Source: Microcoleus sp. FACHB-831
Lineage (GTDB): Bacteria > Cyanobacteriota > Cyanobacteriia > Cyanobacteriales > FACHB-T130
Direction of reading: 5' to 3'
DNA: 62,128 bases
NCBI RefSeq assembly: GCF_014695585.1
Contig: NZ_JACJON010000011.1
Span: 1 to 62,128, forward strand
Shown here piece by piece: positions 36,047 to 44,252 of this stretch. The notes beneath the pieces were generated by a model. The model had not been told where the DNA came from and made no database searches. It saw only the letters and a program-made list of their open reading frames with translations. A program made the translations under genes and the position numbers. Each line of letters begins with the position of its first letter. Position 1 is the first letter of the stretch.

Positions 36047-36235
36047 GCATCCAGCAGTTACAGCAGCAGGTTGAGGCGTGGCAAGTGTTGTTGGAAAAGT
36101 TGGGAGGGAATGAATAAGTGATCGCACTTCCCCTCATCCAAAACGTGATCGCATTCAGCAATTACAGCAGCAGATTGAGGCGTGGCAAGCGTTGCTGGAA
36201 ACGTTGGGAGGGAATGAATGAGTGATAAGCTTTCT
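36041..36235 (+). repeat. Two tandem copies of a roughly 105-bp unit (gene tails)
   Basis: Each copy (from 36041 and from about 36145) runs from a HIP1-like site into codons for RIQQLQQQ, EAWQ, LLEKLGGNE and a stop, then GTGATCGC and CCCCTCATCC. A third diverged copy is at 37010-37130. They look like repeated 3' ends of a lost gene. The rest of 36236-36367 has no feature. Confidence 0.7.
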
Positions 36236-36367
36236 TCGGCATACTTTGCTATCGCACTATCCCTTCCGTTCGCACCAAGGCAGTGTTTGATTGCGACACA
36301 TAGGCCCTTGGGATGCTTTCGCCTACAATGAGGCTACAGCAAAGTGGCTAATTAAACTAACTGCTCT

Positions 36368-36577
36368 ATGTCAGAAATCGTAGAGATTCCTATCGAACTA
36401 ACCCGATTCCAGCTTCCCCAAGCGGTTCACGCACGCTTACAATTTTTGTTGGATCGTCAGGACGAGGGCTATACACTGTCTCAGGCAGAACGACAGGAAG
36501 CAGAAGGACTGGTTGAACTGGTGGAATTTTTATCTCTACTGCGTTTGCGATCAACACGGGTGATGAAGCAAGTATAG
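36368..36577 (+). CDS. Small helical protein paired with an HNH endonuclease, 69 aa
   Basis: MSEIVEIPIELTRFQLPQAV begins a short helical protein with the motif LLDRQDEGYTLSQAERQEAE. Its stop is directly followed by the ATG of the HNH gene. This pair is frequent in cyanobacterial genomes. The small partner could be an antitoxin-like or chaperone-like protein; no evidence decides. Confidence 0.65.
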   Translation: MSEIVEIPIELTRFQLPQAVHARLQFLLDRQDEGYTLSQAERQEAEGLVELVEFLSLLRLRSTRVMKQV

Positions 36578-36991
36578 ATGGTAACGATTCCAGCTTCCCT
36601 CCGTCGATTAGTCATTCAAAGAGCAGATAACCGTTGTGAATATTGCGGGATATCACAAATTGGTCAAGTAGCAACTTTCCATATCGACCACATTCTTCCT
36701 GTCGTAGCAGGTGGCGAGACGATTGCTGAAAACTTGGCTCTTGCTTGTGTCTCCTGCTCACTTCGCAAGGGTGCACGGCAAAATCTGGAGGATTCGGAGA
36801 CGGGTGAAGTTGTCTCCATTTTTAATCCTCGCCAACAGGTATGGAAAGAACACTTTGATTGGAACGGTGTGCAAGTTGTCGGGTTGACAGCTACAGGTCG
36901 AGCAACGATGCAAGCACTTGATTTGAATCGAGCAACAATGTTAGCGATTAGGGCAGAAGAGGAATTGCTAGGTCGTCATCCACCACCCTAA
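36578..36991 (+). CDS. HNH endonuclease
   Basis: A 137-aa nuclease with Cys-20 and Cys-23 (CEYC), Asp-37 and His-38 (HIDH), Asn-52 and Cys-57/Cys-60 (CVSC), the full zinc-supported HNH or beta-beta-alpha-metal site. It nicks or cuts DNA; target unknown. It lies directly after its small partner. Possible roles are homing, restriction, or a stand-alone nuclease. Confidence 0.88.
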   Translation: MVTIPASLRRLVIQRADNRCEYCGISQIGQVATFHIDHILPVVAGGETIAENLALACVSCSLRKGARQNLEDSETGEVVSIFNPRQQVWKEHFDWNGVQVVGLTATGRATMQALDLNRATMLAIRAEEELLGRHPPP

Positions 36992-37341
36992 ACTTGTCTA
37001 CAGTTGGCAGGCAATGAAAGAGTGATCGCTTCTCCTCATCCTGCCAAACGCGATCGCATTGGGCAATTACAGCAGCAGATTCAGGCGTGGCAGGCGTTGC
37101 TGGAAAAGTTGGGGGGATTGATGGTGAATGAGCGCTAATTTGGTAAAAAGTGTTGAATTTGAAGCGAATGTCTGAGCGGAGGAAGGTGTTATCACCACCA
37201 GTTACGCTAATGAGCAGAATGCTCAGATTGACGAGCAAGATATCTGGTTTTAGTTATTAGCTCAAGAGAGCTTGTTAGTGATATTTTACAAGCTTTATAG
37301 AGCTAGTAGAATTTAGACGTTTGTTTAATTTATTTGCTTTA
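36992..37341. other. Degenerate region with a gene-tail repeat
   Basis: Contains a third copy (about 37010-37130) of the tail unit seen at 36041, encoding SPHPAKRDRIGQLQQQI, AWQALLEKLGG and a stop, with a possible GTG start. No intact gene is seen. Confidence 0.5.
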
Positions 37342-38334
37342 CTAAACAAGTATCCTTGAAAAGTATGGTGATTGGCGATAAAACATAGTATAAGTTTCCA
37401 ACATTTCAATCGATACACTTTCCTTGGAATCAAATAAAAATCCTAACTCATCTTGAATTGCCTTTGCTTGAGAGTTTGGCAAACGCGAATCAATGTACAA
37501 TCGCTCCTTAATTGTTAAATCCGGCACGTTAATTCGTCGCGGATCTTTCCAGTTTATATTACTAAGTTCCCATTTATCTATATTTGTTTGATTGAAAAAT
37601 TCTTGATTTTTAGTGTTCTCAAGTAGGATGCCTGTCACTGTAAGCATTTGTTGACCATCTGCATATGAAAAAGCAGTTAGAGATTGAAAGTAAATATCAG
37701 ATTGTCCTACCATTGCTAAATTAGCAGCATATTTTAAAACCAGACAAAGCGCTTCTGGAAATCTCTTCTCGGTCATCATATCTACTGTCACGTCAGCAGA
37801 AGGAAAAATATCTCCTAGCATCGTGTTCAATTTTTCAATTCTGGCATTTTTAAGCGTAAAAGAATCCATTCCTGTGCCAGATGGTACATAAGATGCTGGA
37901 TGAGAATTGACAGTAATTTTAACAATATCGAGTGGCTCTAGCTTGCTGATAGTAGCCTGGAATTCCTCAATCTGCTTTCTAAGGTCAGACGGTTTAACGT
38001 AATCTAACCAAATTATAGTTGGGTCTGTCCTTTGAAATTCGTTGATAAAATTATCGCTAGATTGGTGAAGACAATCAATACAATTATGAGGCTGGTTAAA
38101 TTTTTGTCTATTATAGACTTCTGCATCCTCTTCAATAGAAATCATATTGCATATTCCAAATCGAGAATGAATATATTTAAAGTCCTCCAATGAATGACCA
38201 CCAAAACCCACATATTTATACTGAGAAATATCGCAATCTCTATATCTATCCACTTTTGATAGTAACTCTATAAATGCATATCTATCAATTGCTTTGTTAG
38301 GTCTTAAATGATAAGGAATTGATGCTCCACTCAT
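37342..38334 (-). CDS. Rossmann-like (methyltransferase-fold) protein paired with a GHKL ATPase
   Basis: A 330-aa protein overlapping the GHKL gene stop by ATGA. Early residues read SGASIPYHLRPNKAIDRYAF, then YKYVGFGGHSLEDFKYI (glycine loop like SAM motif I), NMISIEEDAE (acidic residue after strand 2) and IIWLDYVKP (motif IV-like). The pattern fits a Rossmann methyltransferase fold but lacks a DPPY or PCQ site, so a DNA methylase of the usual type is not indicated. Translational coupling implies joint action with the ATPase. I do not recognise the family by name. Confidence 0.65.
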   Translation of the reverse strand: MSGASIPYHLRPNKAIDRYAFIELLSKVDRYRDCDISQYKYVGFGGHSLEDFKYIHSRFGICNMISIEEDAEVYNRQKFNQPHNCIDCLHQSSDNFINEFQRTDPTIIWLDYVKPSDLRKQIEEFQATISKLEPLDIVKITVNSHPASYVPSGTGMDSFTLKNARIEKLNTMLGDIFPSADVTVDMMTEKRFPEALCLVLKYAANLAMVGQSDIYFQSLTAFSYADGQQMLTVTGILLENTKNQEFFNQTNIDKWELSNINWKDPRRINVPDLTIKERLYIDSRLPNSQAKAIQDELGFLFDSKESVSIEMLETYTMFYRQSPYFSRILV

Positions 38335-39764
38335 TGCCTAGCCTCTCTCAAAACTTTTTCAAAGCATTCATTACCAACTTCTGAAGGTTCACGATCAGAG
38401 TCTTCAAATAAATACTCAGCAACTATTTTAATCTCTTGATCAGGTCTAGAGAATTTTATATTTTTTTTACGGTATTGACCATTTTGGGTCTCTGGCATAG
38501 GTAGAGAAGGAATATACTTTCTTTCATTGTTTTTATTTCTGACTTTTATCCAATTTTGAGATGGAATCTCTTGAAAAAGTTTATTTGGATCAACAAGCTG
38601 GGCTTTCTCTACTCTCCTCTTTTCCTCAACAATATTTGTTTTCCATTTGTTAGTGTATGACGTAAATATTTTCAGCCCTTCTCTCATGAAATCTTTAATA
38701 TACAAGTAGATATCAGAAGATGCATCTATACCCCTTTTGGTTGTCGTGATGGGTAATTTTCTTGCATCTTTACTGCGAAAGTATACAACTCCTGAAATTG
38801 CAATAAATTGAGGATGATAGCTAGGAACTCTCTCCTCTCCCCAGCCAGTCAAACGGGTTTTATCGCAATACAGCACTACACGATCATTGCAGACAATAGT
38901 CCAACCTGCGGCTTCGCTACTCCTCCTATTACCTGCCATCTCATCATCCACCTCCTCCTCACTAGCGGTAGGTCTATAAAAACCAATTGCCAGTTTAATA
39001 TCAACTCCATTTTTCTCTGATTCATAAAGGTATGGAGCAATAATACTTGGCTTGTCCATTTGCTCAACACCATCCCAGAGAAGATTCAAAGGCTTTGGAG
39101 CAATTTTTTTTTCATTAATCCAGACGGTAAAACCTTTGTAAAGGATATAGCTGTAATGATGAGAAATTTTATTTACAAGAGAGTTAACTAGGATGGATTG
39201 CTGTGACGAAAATGCATTGATAATACCAGAATATAAGTCAGCTATTTTAATCAATGTTCCATTTTCCTTCAAAGCAGGCTCAATAATTTCAAATGGTAAG
39301 TTCCAATTCTTATCATCGGTTAGCCACTCAGGATGAATAGTAACTTTAAAAGAATCAGTTTCTGTTTGTGATATTACTTCGCTTGATCGACCCATTTTGA
39401 AGATGGATCTTTTCATTCCAATACCATAAGTCCCAATTGTATAAACATCATTATCGACGTTATTATTAGGCCTTCCCATTCTAAAAGCATAGCTTTGAGC
39501 TACATCTATTGGTATCCCACCGCAATTATCCTTAATTGTGAAATTTTCATTCGAGAAAGTTAATTTCGCCCAAAAAGCTTCATAAGGCTTCTCGTCGGAA
39601 GTATAATTATCTTTATCTTTGATAATTCGTTGTATTCCATCAATACAATTATCTAAAAGATCAAGAATTGCATCTTCAAGTTCAATATCGCGAGTAAGCA
39701 TTTCTACAAAAAAGCTTTTTGTAGGTGATGCGTTTAGTTCACTCGGTAGCTTTTGTTCGCTCAT
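38331..39764 (-). CDS. GHKL ATPase (MORC/ParaMORC-like)
   Basis: About 477 aa from the ATG at 39764, which is preceded by GGAG; a longer frame from 39809 is possible. The Bergerat fold is clear: DLLDNCIDG (N box), DNCGGIP (G1), and GTYGIGMKRSIFKMG (G2). The remaining residues form a transducer-like alpha/beta domain and a basic region. There is no histidine kinase phospho-acceptor and no MutL C-terminus, so it resembles prokaryotic MORC-type ATPases that have been linked to restriction-modification loci. It overlaps the next gene by 4 bases. Flanking repeats suggest acquisition as a cassette. Confidence 0.8.
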   Translation of the reverse strand: MSEQKLPSELNASPTKSFFVEMLTRDIELEDAILDLLDNCIDGIQRIIKDKDNYTSDEKPYEAFWAKLTFSNENFTIKDNCGGIPIDVAQSYAFRMGRPNNNVDNDVYTIGTYGIGMKRSIFKMGRSSEVISQTETDSFKVTIHPEWLTDDKNWNLPFEIIEPALKENGTLIKIADLYSGIINAFSSQQSILVNSLVNKISHHYSYILYKGFTVWINEKKIAPKPLNLLWDGVEQMDKPSIIAPYLYESEKNGVDIKLAIGFYRPTASEEEVDDEMAGNRRSSEAAGWTIVCNDRVVLYCDKTRLTGWGEERVPSYHPQFIAISGVVYFRSKDARKLPITTTKRGIDASSDIYLYIKDFMREGLKIFTSYTNKWKTNIVEEKRRVEKAQLVDPNKLFQEIPSQNWIKVRNKNNERKYIPSLPMPETQNGQYRKKNIKFSRPDQEIKIVAEYLFEDSDREPSEVGNECFEKVLREARQ

Positions 39765-39890
39765 AACTTGCTCCATTTTTAGGTAACAACTACCTGTAAT
39801 TGCTCTCATCTCTCCCTATAAAGTGAGCGCTATTGCTAACTGTCCTCAATTAAGGTGATAACACTGATCTGCCTTTATGAGCCACTTTTT

Positions 39891-40330
39891 GCTGAATCGT
39901 CAAACAGACTCATCTACCGCTCAAAGCTTCTGAGGTTCTCTCGCAAGCGTTGATGAATGCGATCGCTCCACCTCTCCATAAAAAGTGAGCGCTCCCACTT
40001 CTCATTCATCCCTAAAAGTTATAACTCACTCCATTCCCCGCTAGCCACTGTTTGCGATCGCACCAATCACTCAAAATCCGCTCTACCCTATGCCAAAACG
40101 CATGAGTATGGTGCGGTTCAATTCAGATGCACCAACTCGTCAACCACCACATACTCATCATCGTTCGCGGTAGCATAGCCACACGGAGCGTGATAAATAT
40201 AAATCTCTTTGTGTCGGCAGGAACCCCGACAGTCGCCTAACTCGCGTACCTGAACCAACCGAGGATAAGCTCCAACACGATTGACAAAAGCAGTAATTTG
40301 TAAATCTAAAATCGGGCGAAGGCAATCGCG
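39891..40330 (-). pseudogene. Second decayed copy of the metallopeptidase gene
   Basis: This stretch matches 35612-36046 along its length (shared landmarks: ACTCATCTACC, GAGGTTCTCTCGCAAGCGTT, GGTTATAACTCACTCCATT or near copies, and CACGATTGACAAAAGCAG), but with more indels, so no frame is open. It lies in the 816-base gap between the GHKL gene and hsdM. The remaining 40331-40626 must hold the promoter of the restriction operon; no other gene is seen there. Confidence 0.75.
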
Positions 40331-40626
40331 CTTTTAGAAAAGTTTGGGTTCCAGCGATTTCGGAGTGCGATCGCTATCAGTTACGCTTACTGTCCGGAGG
40401 ACTCTGGCATTGAGGTCACTAGGTAGAATCGGTGAGTTGATAGTTGCAGTCTCTAGCTTTGGCCGCCCACACCCGCCTCAGTAAGCTGAGATGTTTGTAG
40501 ATTTGGATGTTGTGAAATATTACTGGCTCTTTGCTGGCTGCTTGTGGTTCGAGCTAGAATCATTGACTGCGTTCTAGGGCTGTCTAGCAGAGAGAACCTA
40601 GCACGCGCTATTGTAGGCAGCACAAA

Positions 40627-43035
40627 ATGGCATTAAAAAAAAGCGAACTCTACAGTTCAATATGGAAAAGCTGTGATGAGTTGCGGGGTGGTATGGATGC
40701 CTCGCAATACAAAGACTATGTACTGGCGTTATTGTTCATTAAATATGTTTCTGACCGCTACGCAGGGGTAAAGGATGCCCTGATTGAAGTCCCGGATGGG
40801 GGAAGCTTTCAGGATATTGTGACGCTCAAAGGCGACAAAGAAATTGGGGACAAAATCAATAAAATTATTGCCAAACTTGCGGAAGCCAATGACCTGAAGG
40901 GCATTATTGATGTTGCGGATTTTAATGATGCTGACAAGTTGGGCAAAGGTAAGGAGATGCAGGATCGCCTTTCCAACCTCGTAGCCATCTTTAATGACCC
41001 GAACCTGAATTTTAGTAAAAATCGGGCCGATGGGGACGATCTGTTAGGGGATGCCTACGAGTACCTGATGCGGAACTTTGCTACCCAGTCGGGGAAAAGC
41101 AAAGGGCAGTTCTACACTCCAGCGGAAGTGTCTCGGATTATTTCTAAGGTAATTGGGGTCAATACTGCCGAAAGCCAGGAGCAATCTATCTATGACCCGA
41201 CTTGTGGCAGCGGTTCGTTGTTGCTGAAGGCGGCGGATGAAGCAGAACGGGGGTTAAGCATCTATGGTCAAGAGATGGATAACGCTACCCACGCTTTAGC
41301 ACACATGAACATGATTCTGCACGGGCATCCTACGCGAGTCATTCAGCAAGGGAACACCTTGGCAAACCCACTGTTTAGAGAAGCAGATGGGAGCCTGAAA
41401 CAATTTGATTTTGCTGTTGCTAATCCGCCTTTTTCTTCAAAAGCTTGGAGCAATGGGTTTAATCCGGTTGAAGACGAATTTAAGCGCTTTGAGGATGGCA
41501 TCCCTCCGGCGAAAAATGGCGACTATGCCTTTTTGTTGCATCTGCTCAGATCACTCAAAAGTAAGGGTAAAGGCGCGATTATTCTGCCTCACGGAGTTCT
41601 ATTTCGGGGCAATGCCGAAGCCGAGATCCGCAAGAACCTGATTTGCAAGGGTGTGATTAAGGGCATTATTGGCTTGCCGCCTAACCTGTTTTTTGGAACG
41701 GGGATTCCTGCTTGCATCATCGTGCTGGATAAGGAAAATGCTGAGGAGCGCCAAGGCATTTTTATGATTGATGCCAGCAAGGGCTTTGTCAAAGATGGCA
41801 ATAAGAACCGATTGCGGGATCAGGATATTCACAAAATTGTTGATGTGTTTAATCGGCAGCTAGAGATTCCGAAGTATTCCCGCTTCGTGCCATTTGAAGA
41901 ACTTGCAGATCCCAAAAACGGTTACAACCTGAATATTCCTCGCTACATCGACAGCCAGGAAGAGGAAGATATTCAGGATATTGAGGCGCATCTGTTGGGG
42001 GGAATCCCGAAGGGAGATATTGAGGCGTTGAGTGAGTATTGGCAGGTGTATCCGACGTTAAAGCAGAAGCTATTTGAAGTTGCAAATCGACCTGGATATT
42101 TAAAACTAAAAATCTCCATAGAGGAGGTCAAAGCCTGCATTTTTGACTATCCCGAATTTATTAGCTATGGGCAAGAAATTCAGGCGGTTTTTGCAGCATG
42201 GCAAGCAAAAAATACACCTTTGCTGAAAGCCATCCAACCGGGAAATCATCCTAAAGATATTATTTACAGTCTTTCAGAAGATTTGTTGCAAGCTTTTACT
42301 GGGAAAAGGCTGATAGATAAATACGATGTCTATCAGCACCTAATGACTTATTGGGTGGAGAGTATGAAGGATGATGTCTATATTCTGGTTGAGGATGGGT
42401 GGAAAGCAGAACTGAAAGAGGTGATAAATAAAAAAGGTGCAGTTACAGATTTGATCTGCGAACTAATTCCCAAGGAATTGATGATTAACCGCTATTTTAA
42501 AGCTGAACAGGCGGAGATTGAAAAACTGGAAGCGAAAAGAGATGAAATTGTTCGCCAGGAGGAGGAACTGGAAGAAGAACACGGTGGCGAGGAGGGTTTG
42601 CTGGAGGAAGCCACCAATGATAATGGCAAAATTACGAAAGCAAATGTGAACGAGCGCATTAAGATAATCAAAAATAATGCAACATTTGCCGATGAGTTAA
42701 AGGTGTTAAAGGCTTATTTAAAACTGATTGAGCAAGAGGCAGAAGTTACTAAAGAAATTAAAGTATTGGCTCAATTTTTAGATAAATATGTGTTAACGAA
42801 ATACGGTGATTTAACCCAGGATGAGATTAAAACACTGGTAGTAGATGATAAGTGGATGGTGACGCTGCAACAAGCAATAAATTCAGAGATGGAGCGGATT
42901 TCGCAACGGTTGACGCAACGGATTAAGGAGTTGGCAGAACGTTATGAGACACCTTTGCCAGAGTTGACAAGTCGGGTGGACGAGTTGACGAGTCGGGTAG
43001 AGGCTCATTTGAAGAAGATGGGGATGGTGTGGTGA
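40627..43035 (+). CDS. hsdM: Type I restriction-modification DNA methyltransferase subunit
   Basis: An 802-aa N6-adenine methylase. The helical N-terminal domain (SIWKSCDELRGGMDASQYKD) is followed by SAM motif I YDPTCGSGSLLLKA and the catalytic NPPF in AVANPPFSSKAW. HsdM proteins are typically about 500 aa; here a further 300 residues of helical, partly coiled-coil sequence (EVVRQEEELEEEHGGEEG-like) follow, a long-form variant. The stop overlaps the hsdS start in TGATG. With HsdS it methylates the target; with HsdR it restricts foreign DNA. Confidence 0.95.
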   Translation: MALKKSELYSSIWKSCDELRGGMDASQYKDYVLALLFIKYVSDRYAGVKDALIEVPDGGSFQDIVTLKGDKEIGDKINKIIAKLAEANDLKGIIDVADFNDADKLGKGKEMQDRLSNLVAIFNDPNLNFSKNRADGDDLLGDAYEYLMRNFATQSGKSKGQFYTPAEVSRIISKVIGVNTAESQEQSIYDPTCGSGSLLLKAADEAERGLSIYGQEMDNATHALAHMNMILHGHPTRVIQQGNTLANPLFREADGSLKQFDFAVANPPFSSKAWSNGFNPVEDEFKRFEDGIPPAKNGDYAFLLHLLRSLKSKGKGAIILPHGVLFRGNAEAEIRKNLICKGVIKGIIGLPPNLFFGTGIPACIIVLDKENAEERQGIFMIDASKGFVKDGNKNRLRDQDIHKIVDVFNRQLEIPKYSRFVPFEELADPKNGYNLNIPRYIDSQEEEDIQDIEAHLLGGIPKGDIEALSEYWQVYPTLKQKLFEVANRPGYLKLKISIEEVKACIFDYPEFISYGQEIQAVFAAWQAKNTPLLKAIQPGNHPKDIIYSLSEDLLQAFTGKRLIDKYDVYQHLMTYWVESMKDDVYILVEDGWKAELKEVINKKGAVTDLICELIPKELMINRYFKAEQAEIEKLEAKRDEIVRQEEELEEEHGGEEGLLEEATNDNGKITKANVNERIKIIKNNATFADELKVLKAYLKLIEQEAEVTKEIKVLAQFLDKYVLTKYGDLTQDEIKTLVVDDKWMVTLQQAINSEMERISQRLTQRIKELAERYETPLPELTSRVDELTSRVEAHLKKMGMVW

Positions 43036-44252
43036 TGGAGATAGAAATACCAGAAGGATATAAAAAAACTCAAGTAGGAGTAATTCCTGTTGATTGGGAA
43101 ATTCAATCAGTTAGTCAAGCTTTTGAAATTTTCAACAACTTGCGCTATCCAATTAGCGAAGAAGTTAGGAAAAAGCAGGCTGGGGATTATCCGTATTACG
43201 GCCCTACAAAGGTACAAGGATATATCAATGAATATAGGGTCGAGGGTGAGTATGCCTTAATTGGAGAAGATGGAGACCACTTTCTTAAATGGCGTGAATC
43301 ACCAATGACATTATTGGTAAAAGGAAAATTCAATGTTAATAATCACGCTCATATAGTTAAAGGAACTAAAAACCTAACTCAGTGGTTCTATTATTATTTC
43401 TATCATAGAGACATCACGCCACACTTAACACGCCAAGGAGCTGGAAGATATAAGTTAACAAAAAATTCCTTGCTCCAAATTTTGTGCGCTATTCCTCCAA
43501 CGACGAAAGAACAAGAAGCGATCGCGCAAGCTCTCAGTGATGTCGATGCCGCGATCGCAGAACTCGATCGCCTCATCACCAAAAAGCGCAACATCAAGCA
43601 AGGCGCAACACAGCAACTCCTCACAGGTAAAAAACGCCTACCCAGTTTTAGTGGCGAGTGGGGGGTTCAAAAGTTAGGGAGTTGCTTAATTAAAAACCCA
43701 GAATATGGCATTAATGCTCCGGCTGTTCCATATTCTGATAACTTACCTGTTTATATCAGAATTACGGACATTTCAGAGGATGGAAGATTTTTACCTGAAA
43801 AAAAAGTATCTGTAAATCATCCTCTATCTGCTAATTACGTTTTGGAAGCTAATGATTTGGTACTAGCAAGAACTGGGGCAAGTACGGGAAAAAGTTATTT
43901 GTCTAATTCCAAAGATGGAGAATTAGTTTTTGCTGGCTTCTTGATTAGAGTCAAGGTAAACCCTGAAAAGTTAGATGCTCAGTACCTCAAAGGTTTTTTA
44001 CAGACTAAAGCTTATTGGAACTGGGTAGGTGCAATGTCTATGAGAAGTGGACAACCAGGTATTAATGGAAATGAGTATGCTCAGTTGCCTATTCCGCTTC
44101 CTCCTACACTAGAAGAACAAAAAGCGATCGCACAAGTTCTCAGTGACATGGACGCAGAAATCGAAGCCTTAGAGCAAAAGCGCAATAAATACAAAGCCAT
44201 CAAACAGGGAATGATGCAGGAACTCCTCACCGGGAGAACTCGACTGGTATGA
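43035..44252 (+). CDS. hsdS: Type I restriction specificity subunit
   Basis: A 405-aa protein with two target-recognition domains, each followed by a conserved helix: TTKEQEAIAQALSDVDAAI and TLEEQKAIAQVLSDMDAEI. These duplicated helices set the spacing of the two half-sites. The first TRD begins near VDWEIQSVSQAF and the second near GEWGVQKLGSC. The start is at the ATG that overlaps the hsdM stop by one base, so the upstream GTGs are not needed. The stop overlaps hsdR by ATGA. The recognition sequence cannot be predicted. Confidence 0.95.
   Translation: MEIEIPEGYKKTQVGVIPVDWEIQSVSQAFEIFNNLRYPISEEVRKKQAGDYPYYGPTKVQGYINEYRVEGEYALIGEDGDHFLKWRESPMTLLVKGKFNVNNHAHIVKGTKNLTQWFYYYFYHRDITPHLTRQGAGRYKLTKNSLLQILCAIPPTTKEQEAIAQALSDVDAAIAELDRLITKKRNIKQGATQQLLTGKKRLPSFSGEWGVQKLGSCLIKNPEYGINAPAVPYSDNLPVYIRITDISEDGRFLPEKKVSVNHPLSANYVLEANDLVLARTGASTGKSYLSNSKDGELVFAGFLIRVKVNPEKLDAQYLKGFLQTKAYWNWVGAMSMRSGQPGINGNEYAQLPIPLPPTLEEQKAIAQVLSDMDAEIEALEQKRNKYKAIKQGMMQELLTGRTRLV

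Noticed and set aside
36368-36991. Small protein and HNH gene as a toxin-antitoxin pair
   Set aside because: The order and spacing would allow it, but neither protein has a recognised toxin or antitoxin motif.
37342-38334. Rossmann protein as a classic DNA methyltransferase
   Set aside because: It has no D/N-PP-Y/F or PCQ catalytic motif, so only the general fold is supported.
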